NCBI GenBank assembly: GCA_021234535.1
Contig: CM037838.1
Location: 18,979,009-19,043,008, forward strand
Direction: 5' to 3'
Origin: Stichopus chloronotus
Lineage: Eukaryota > Echinodermata > Holothuroidea > Aspidochirotida > Stichopodidae
DNA: 64,000 bases
Shown: piece by piece, positions 25,301-34,300 of the stretch
Layout of the letters: every line of letters starts with the position of its first letter
Position numbering within the stretch: the stretch's first letter is position 1
The notes under the pieces: model-generated
The model's input: only the letters and a program-made list of their open reading frames with translations
Told to the model about the DNA's origin: nothing
Databases searched by the model: none
Translations under genes and position numbers: made by a program

Positions 25301-28300
25301 TTAGTTCTTGAAAGAATGGTTTCGTTACCATGACAAGTCGCTGAAGATCGACGGAAACTAAGTTCTAACAAATAAGTATGTAAAACCAAAAGAAAGAAGA
25401 AAAGAAAAACTTGTATTTGTAGTCAATATTTTTCTCTTGTGTTATAAAACAAAACATCGTTATTCCTCTGCCTGTAGGAGAAGACAAGAGACGCTTGTTG
25501 TCATAACCTGTGGCGCCTAATACAGTGTATGTACGTGAACTACAATAAAGAACTCCGTGTGTGTACGTAAGTGCGTTATGCATATAGTCAGAGTAGATTT
25601 TGAAAAAAACCGGTTTTGATTTAAAAACAGGTTTTCACAGCCACCAAAACCGGTTTCCAATTTTTTACTAACCGTCACAGCCTTAGGAGGAGGAGTGGTC
25701 ATCTTAAACACCACCGATTATATGATGGAAGCTTCCCGTCAACTCAGTGACTCAAATTTCTACACCAAGCTCCCCAAAGATCCTACCGAAGATTTTCTCA
25801 CAGGTTGTGACAAATGGACTGTCGGATGCCACTTGAGAATATGTGCATCATCTCATGACAAACACCCCAGTTCCAGGCAGCTTCTACATCCTGCAACAAA
25901 ATACACAAACTTCCCAATTTGTCAGATGATAGCCTTGAAAAAAAGAGTTCCTCCAGACAGACCTATAGCATCTGGTCATGGTACCATGACGGAATTCCTC
26001 TCCGAATTTGTATATCAATGTCTTCAACCTCTACTCAAACATGTGCCCGGCTACATCCAGGATACCACTCATTTCCTACAGAAACTCAGGAATGTTGATC
26101 ATGTTCCGTTAAATACCATTCTTATTACTATGGATGTTTCAGCTTTGTACAGCTAATATACCTCATGATGAGGGTGTAAATGCCTGTGAAGTGTTTCCCA
26201 ACAGGAACAGGCTCTTCTTCCGACTTCATATCTTATGTAAAGAAAATTATCAAATTCTTTCTAGACAACAATTACTTTACCGTTGATAACCAGTTTTCCT
26301 TGCAAACACATGGTACGGCCATGGGTGCCAAATGGCACCTGTTTATGCAAATCTGTTTATGGCCTACCTGGAAGAGCAGTTTAGACAGCAGTTTAGTTTT
26401 GAGTGAGTATAGACTTAAGCCTGTAATGTATTCTAGATATATTGATGACATTTTTTCCTTTAAATGCATGGCAAACGTACACTAACAAGATTTGTTGACA
26501 ACGTGAACACTTTCCATCCCACAATCAAGTTCATGCACGAATGCGCAACATCTAGCATACACTGTTTGGATATTCAAGTGTCATTACAAAATGGCATTAT
26601 ACAAACCTTAGTTTTCACAAATCCCACAGACTGACATACTTATATACCTTCCTACAGCTTCCGCCCAGAACACACCGAGAAATCTGTAATGTATTGCCAT
26701 GCTCTCCACTACAATTGCATTTGTTCTAACAAAGAAGACTTTCAAAACAAATCAGACGATCTGACTAGACAGTGTATGCTACAGGGGGTACCCTCTTAAG
26801 TTCAAACGAACTAACATCCACAGAGGGAATAAAGTCCCCAGGTTGGCACTTTAGAATACAAGCAGTCCACCCCCCTAGAACGGATTCCTTTCGTTACGTA
26901 CTACCATTCTAGCATTAAAAACCTTTTGCAAGGCTTTCTATCTGCATGGAGTATTTTACAAAGTGACGTCCAGTTAGCAGACACATTTAAAGCTGCACCA
27001 CTTCTGAGTTATAGGCAACCTCCTAATCTTAGAAATATCCTTGTACACAGTGAAATTCCTCGAAACCTATTTCACCTTGTGAAAAACCCCATTGCCAAAT
27101 TTGCAAACATATCTGTACTTCATTCCCTGTAACTCCGCCAGGCACCAAACTTAATCTTTACCCTGATAACCTTGACTGTGATTCATCTAATGTCATTATT
27201 TACTTTTTTGCAAACAATGTGCAGAGGGTAATTACATAGGAGAAACCAGAACCAAATTCCGCCTTAGCTTCAACAATCACAAGTACACAATCATACATCG
27301 TCTTAAAGGTTTCTCTGTGGCCGATCACTACACTTCACCTGGTCATACACTACAAGATTTAGCATGTTGCATAATAGAAATTGGGACAATGACCACAGGC
27401 AATCTGAGGAGATTAAACTCATACTAAGAATTAAAAGTCACGTGCAGGGGGCGCAACGAAGGCCTTGGTACTAAATTTGAGCGAGTTTTACCAGGTCCGA
27501 GAATGAACGTGGAATTTTGTCACTTTTAAATTAGATCTCTGAGGAAGAGTTAGGACCTCGAATATTATATTGTTTCAGTTCATTTTGTTGGTATTTACAG
27601 GATCATTTAAGGGATCATTTAAGGGATCATTTATGCGTCTCCTGTTATATTTAAATTTACAGTTATATACGAACCCACAAAACCCTCTATGAGATTATAT
27701 ATATATATGCTGCACAAAGGAACCCACCAATACCAAGGTAAATAATGAGGCCAGAAACATCGCCGAGAAGCTCGATTTTGGGTGATGGACATTGAAACCC
27801 TAGCGAGATACGAGGCCTTCATCACACTGAAAGATCATATGAACAACAAGAAGAAACCACACCAAAATGCAGGCTAATAAACCCCACGAAACTGGAACTC
27901 GAAGAAATCAGCAAAACCATCTTTGAGAGAATTAATTCAGACATCACATCGAAAACAGGCATTAACCAATGAAAAAATTCTTCTGCTGTGCTCGAAATGG
28001 TTCAGATCCTAAAAAATTAGCCAAATCATTCCTTCATATGTTTCGATATTGCAGATTTTTGTCCATCGATCTAGCAGGAGTTGCTCAGTGATGCCCTTAA
28101 ATTTGCTCAAAGGCTTACTACAATTACAGCGAAGGAACTCGATATTATCATGCATTGTAGAAAATCGTTCTTCTTTAGTAAGGGCACACCCGACAGGAAG
28201 AATTCCGATGATAGCATGTTTGATGTCACCATGGGGAGTGACGATGGCGCAGAAGTGTGCGAGATTTTCGGAACATACCTCTTATGCCAGATCACCCAGA

Positions 28301-31300
28301 AATATAGCAAGACGAACATTGGTTTGGGTAAACACGACATGGCCTCGCAGCATTCTACAAGCCACCACAAGCAATAGAATGCATAAAGAAAGACCTTTGT
28401 AATATTTTTGGTAAATATAGTTGGAGTATAGCGTTTGACGCTAACCTTGAAGTTGTCAATTATCTTCACCTAACTTTGAACCTCACCAAAAATGAGTACT
28501 ACCCCTATGCCAAGCCCAATAATACCCCCTTGTGTGTACTATGCCCAATCTAACCACCCACCATCAAATACTACAGAACATCCCCAAAGCCACCAACAAA
28601 AGCCTTCACCGAAATTTCATTAAGCGAAGAGTTATTCAAGAAGGCTACTTCCCCCTATCAGTAGGCATTTAACAATAGCGGATACTTCTACCAACTTAAG
28701 TACCAAAATCAGGCAACCCATTCAGGGAGACAGCAAAAACAAAATATCATCTGGTTTATCCTCTGTTCTACAAGGGTGTGGCAACTAACATCGGAAAAGA
28801 TTTTCTCAAATTGGTCGATGGACACTTCCCACCCACCAAAAAAACTTCACAAAATTCTTAATTGAAACACAATTAAACTCAGTTACTCCTTTTTAAACAA
28901 AGCATTAACGCATATATAATGAATCCCTTCTATCTCAAATCCCCCCAAGAAACACCAATCTTTGTAATTGTAGAAACAAAGCATCTTGCCCCATCCCGGG
29001 CAAATGTCTCCCAGACGGGGGTCGTGTACCAAGCTACCGGAACAACATCACACGATACAGACACTTACATAGGCCTAACTGAAACCCTGTTTAAAACCAA
29101 ATGGAAAAACCACATTAGATCGTTTAATGATAACAAATACAAACCGAGCAGCATCCTTAGCAAGTACATCTGGTCATTGAAAGAGCAAAATGTACCATTC
29201 ACGGTCACATGGAAATTACGAGAGCTACATCCTACAGTAATTTAAAAACCGATGTGACCTTTTACCTTTGGAGAATGTTCTTGATCATGTGTGTAACAGG
29301 GCATGAAACTCTTAAAGAGCGTTCCAAATTTGTTTCTAACTTTAGACATTCACAAAAGTTCTTGTTTAACCTGTGACATCACATTATCATCTTTGTCCCC
29401 TTATAGTTGTTCCTCTGTACTGAAGTATGCATATGTTTTTCCGGAGGTTCCTATTTGTCTCCACGCACTTTTTCAATTTACTTGTAATGTCACCTGCCTG
29501 AAGATCGGGCTCTGCCAATGAAACTTTTAAAGTAGAGGAAATAATGAATAGCTATATATATATATATATATTCTAAATCTACTCTTTCGGAATATTCAAG
29601 TGTCATTGGTTGATGATACTATAAAAACATCCATCTTCAAAAATCCAACAGACAGGCACACATACTGTACATACCATTCAATAGTATCCACCCAGAACAC
29701 ACGAAGAAATCAATTATCTATTGCCAGACTCTATGCTATAGAAGAATCTGCTGTGAAGACAATACTTCAAACAATCAACTCATGGAGCTCAGAAAGCAAT
29801 TCACTGCGAAGGTGCTACCCTCTAAAATATAATTGATGAGGAAAAATAAGGACAGGGCCGATAAGGTTTCTAGGCAGGAACTCTTGCAGCACAAATTTGC
29901 CATCCCACTGGAAAGGATTCTCTTCACTAATAATTTTCACCTCGACGTGAGAAATCTTGTTCAGAGGTTTCAATCTCTTTGGGGTGTCCTCCAAAGTGAT
30001 GTCGCATTAGGTGGCATATTCAAGTATACACCCATTCTGTCTTTCAGACTAGCCGACAAACCTCAGAAAGATTCTGGTGTGAAGCGAAATTCCTAGGCCA
30101 CAAGCTCCCACACTTAACGTTCCATGGAACAAACCATGCTGCCAAATATGTCAGCACTTATGCACTTCATTAATTGTGATCCCCCATGCACTACCCTCAA
30201 ATTACCCTTATAATTTACCCTTGTAAATTACCCTTGTAATTTTGACTGCATTTCAGCCAATACTGTCTACATACTTTTTTTGCAACTAATGCACTAAAGG
30301 CAATTATGTTGGTGAAACAAAGACGAACATGCGCTACCATTTAACAAACACAAACACACTATCTATTTTACGACAGCTCAAAGGATATTCTGTAGCCAAA
30401 CACTTTTTAGTCCCCAGGACACACAATACCTAATCTCAAAACCTTTAACTGGAAAGGCAAATTTAAGAATTGGGAGAAACGGACAGCTGAGGCAGTGTAA
30501 GGCTAATCCTACGCCTGAACAATAATGGGTGCAATCAAAAGAACAAAAGAATAAACAAGGATTCACTCTGCACTCACTGTAAAAAACTGTGGCTAAGTTC
30601 AACAAAACTGTACTACGAGCACCTGTAAGTATTAGAACATGATCTGACATGTATGAATGTACTCAGCTTCTTCTTACCTCATTGATGTACTCTATACAAC
30701 CCATGAACATGTAATCATCTTTGTGAAAGTACGATACTTCTGGGTCGACAAAATCTTTTGGGAACACTTTCGGATGACCTGCAGATATCAAAATTTGTTA
30801 CACTCTTGAGAGCCATGTGACTAAGAATACATGAATAGAAGAAAAATACAGTAAGACTAATTTTGTATAAAACAATAAGGCAATTACTGAATAACACAAA
30901 TTGAACAATGCATCCTTGTGACAATAACATTTATCAAAAGAAGATAAAAACAAATGCATGCATTGTCAAAAGAAAGGAGGGTTGAGCAGATGTTACAGAA
31001 TGAGGACTTTGACATATGCCAAGTTGAGGAGCATGGATTCAAAGCAGAGTAGACCGACGTCCCTACCAGCCAATCCTTGATGTTGCAATAAAATGTTCTC
31101 TTGATATGCATACGGGTTGTGAAAGTGTGAGATCCCCCCCAAAAAATAACCACAGCTTTGTCTTGAAATTCCAACGGCTTGACAAAAATGAAGAATAGAT
31201 GCCAGCTGCTCGTAATGTGACTTATTGATTCAGGTGATTTGAAGGTGCTGGAGGAATGACGTAATTTGTTCACCAGTGACAAGACGAGAAACAAGACCAC

Positions 31301-34300
31301 CAGGAAATTATGAACGGTACTTGAACGCCATCTGATTCTATAAAGTATTGATCCTTTTGTCTATAGCTGAGTATTTTTAACTCCTATATCGTTGTGAGCA
31401 AAACAAGATCGCCTGGCAGTGATCTCACAGATTCCTGAACAAAACAATCTGCTGGCAACCAGGACGACTGACACTTGTGTTTGAAATACAGATGAAGTTT
31501 TACACGTGATTCTTTTTTCGTGACAACTAGGTCTATTATCGAAATTTGAATTTTAGGAGTAGTCTTTGTGTCATTTATCCCTCATCCTCCTCCCAATCTG
31601 AAAACGCTACCAAAAATTTAATCTATCGGCTACAAATCGTGAAGTGTCCTATATGAAAGGCAGTTTAGTACTTATTTATCAGATATCCATTTCAAGAGGA
31701 GTTTCCCCTGTCACCAAACCGTCCTTCATCCCTGTCCCAATTTGACCTTCATACTGAGAATGTCATCCCTCACCTACAAATTGTGAGCTGCCCCAGATGT
31801 ATGGTAAAAACTGAAAGTCATCCAGCCCCCAGACACCCTGGCTCCCTGCTGGTTCCATGCAGTATCGCTTCTGTAACGTTCTCATGAACCTCAGGTACCT
31901 GGAGTAAAAGAGAACACAGGTCGTACGTTGTGATTACTAAACATTTAGTACACGAGCAAACATGCACAGAGATTGTTGTCATGGAAACTATTGTTACATC
32001 AGTTTTTAAATACCCTGCATGAATTGTAGAATAGCGTTGTCTCAAATTAATGTAAATGTGCCATTTACTCTATGGAGAACAGTTCATTGCCAGCAAAATA
32101 TGACTTTTTCATGGAAATATTTCCAAATAAGGGACTTCTTAACATCTATTTCAGCAGGAGGCATATGCACAGCCAATTTACATGGAAACTGCAAAAAGTC
32201 TTCCTTTGATTTGAAATGGTAAATATTACTGTTTGGACACATCAGTTGGTAATCAATGCATAATAATCTCAGATAACCAGTCAACATGAATGATTAGACC
32301 TTTCCAAATCAATGACTGTCCTGATGATATTTCTTAAATTATAAATTTCTTTCAAGTCAAAACTGCAAATCTTTCTTCATTTTTTTTTTATATTACACTA
32401 TCAAATTTAATGTTTCATACCCATTCTAAAAATCTGACTCACTTATTGTCCATTCACAATGACTGGTCCTACATCATGACTTTCATTTTCTAAAATCCAG
32501 TCCATGTTTCACCCAAGAAGTTTAGGCTGTACACCACCATAGTATGAAAATGGTTTACCAGGGATGGTTTACCGAGGGATGCTTGAATTTTGGAAACTTG
32601 CTACAAAGCAAAAATATTTTGTTTCAGAGAATGTCTGAGAAATAATTAGGAAGAATCAAATTGAGATTATAGTTGGCAAGTTCCTCACAATGCAAAAAAA
32701 AAAAAAAAAAATCAGAGAAAAACATCACCTGTCAAAGACCCTGTGGACAATGGCCTCAGAGTCTGCTTCCGTCAAAACCCGGAGTTTGAAGAGACAGCAG
32801 AGGAAGGTGGCATAGTTCATCTCATGTCCTGTACCGTAATCTATTCTTGTGTAATTTCCGAAACCTTCCGTCAAGTAAGCCTTCAGCTCTATACACGCAC
32901 CTTGGCATTCTTTTGGCAAAACCTCTTTGATCAATGATTCTGAATTCTTGGAAGATGAAGGAGAAGAATTTTCAAACTCAGATGAGAACGTGAACTGAGG
33001 GTTACTGGTATATTACTGGTGTTCCTCATAGATATTCAAGTGAGTGGGGAAGTCTTTGATGCAACAACTGGCTTTGTTTGAAGTTCCCTTTTAGTGCAAT
33101 TACTTTTATGAGGGCAGCTTTTGAGACATTTATACTGAACACTACATTAAGCCCACAAATAGCAGTAGCCTAATGCCAATGTTTTTTCTTGGCCAAGCAG
33201 AGCTTTTGTAAGGGGGGGGAGGGAAGTTTTAGGTCACCATTTCACAGGGATTCCACCAGAAACTGTAAAAAAGGGGAAGATTTATTACTGCTTAACCATG
33301 GTTCTAAATTGAAGCTGTCCTTGGCAAATTTACAAGTGGGTTTTGGGGGACAAAAGTTTGCTTCAAGGACCACATAAGGTGCAATTTGAAGGGCTCTAGG
33401 GTCCATCGATTTATGTAAGTTTAATCATGGCTACAAAGTGTCTTTTTTTAAGTAAGAAGAAAAACAGGATAATTGAATATTTACATTTTTACAAAAATGA
33501 AAGGGGGAGGGGGGAGTTTTCCAGCATCTGTTTCCTCTTGCATACCACCTAAGCCGATGCCAAATTCTCATGGAAATACAACCACATGGGGACGGGGGAT
33601 CTGAATGAGCGTTAAGACTGTTAAGGTATCTATGTATGAACATTCCATTCTGTTTAAACGAATTAAGGATTAATAAAAAAAGAGCAATATCTAAAGGGCA
33701 ACTATGGATTACAGAAAATGATAAATTATAGCTAGAAAAATCACACCATCTGGCAGGTTATCTGGCTATTCACAACAAATAAGAGGAATATTATTGACAA
33801 ATTAAACAATACAAACATAGCAAGAAAAATAAACGAAATAATACAAGAAAGCAAAAAAAAAATAGTCAGCACAATTTTACGAACAAAGGCCCAAAACTGT
33901 AAAATCTCACCTCTTTTAACTTTGTGTGCCATGTTCTGAAGGCCTGATTACCATATCTCTGTGGTTGCTGTAAAGGAGGGATTTCCTCAGCCCATTTTTC
34001 CAGTGTGTCAATCATTTTTATCAATTTTTGGCACACCTGATATCAATTGAGAAAAATTATGACAACTTACATCATTCAGGGTAAATTTTGGAATAAGTCT
34101 CAGAAATCCTTGGATATCATAATACACTCCTAACAGTGACTCCATATTGTACGCCAAAGTTCTTTAACCTTAAACAGTACTCTTCCCTTTTTATTCAGTT
34201 TTTGCAACAGTAACCTGACTGTCAACGTCAGGACCCAGTTTGCAAATTGCCACCTGAATCCAATGTTTCAGTTACATTATACATGTGACAAAAAAAAGTT

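Larger units (their letters stand above)
23001..30677 (-). other. PTPA: PTPA intron 6, expanded by transposable elements
   Basis: This 7,677-bp intron is by far the longest of the gene. About 7.4 kb of it is covered by three antisense Penelope-like fragments plus a nested hAT-like element. Confidence 0.9.

Noticed and set aside
30884..31300. Minus-strand open frame of 138 codons in PTPA intron 5
   Set aside because: It lies in an intron between two confirmed exons, is hydrophobic and Cys-rich by composition, and has no family resemblance.
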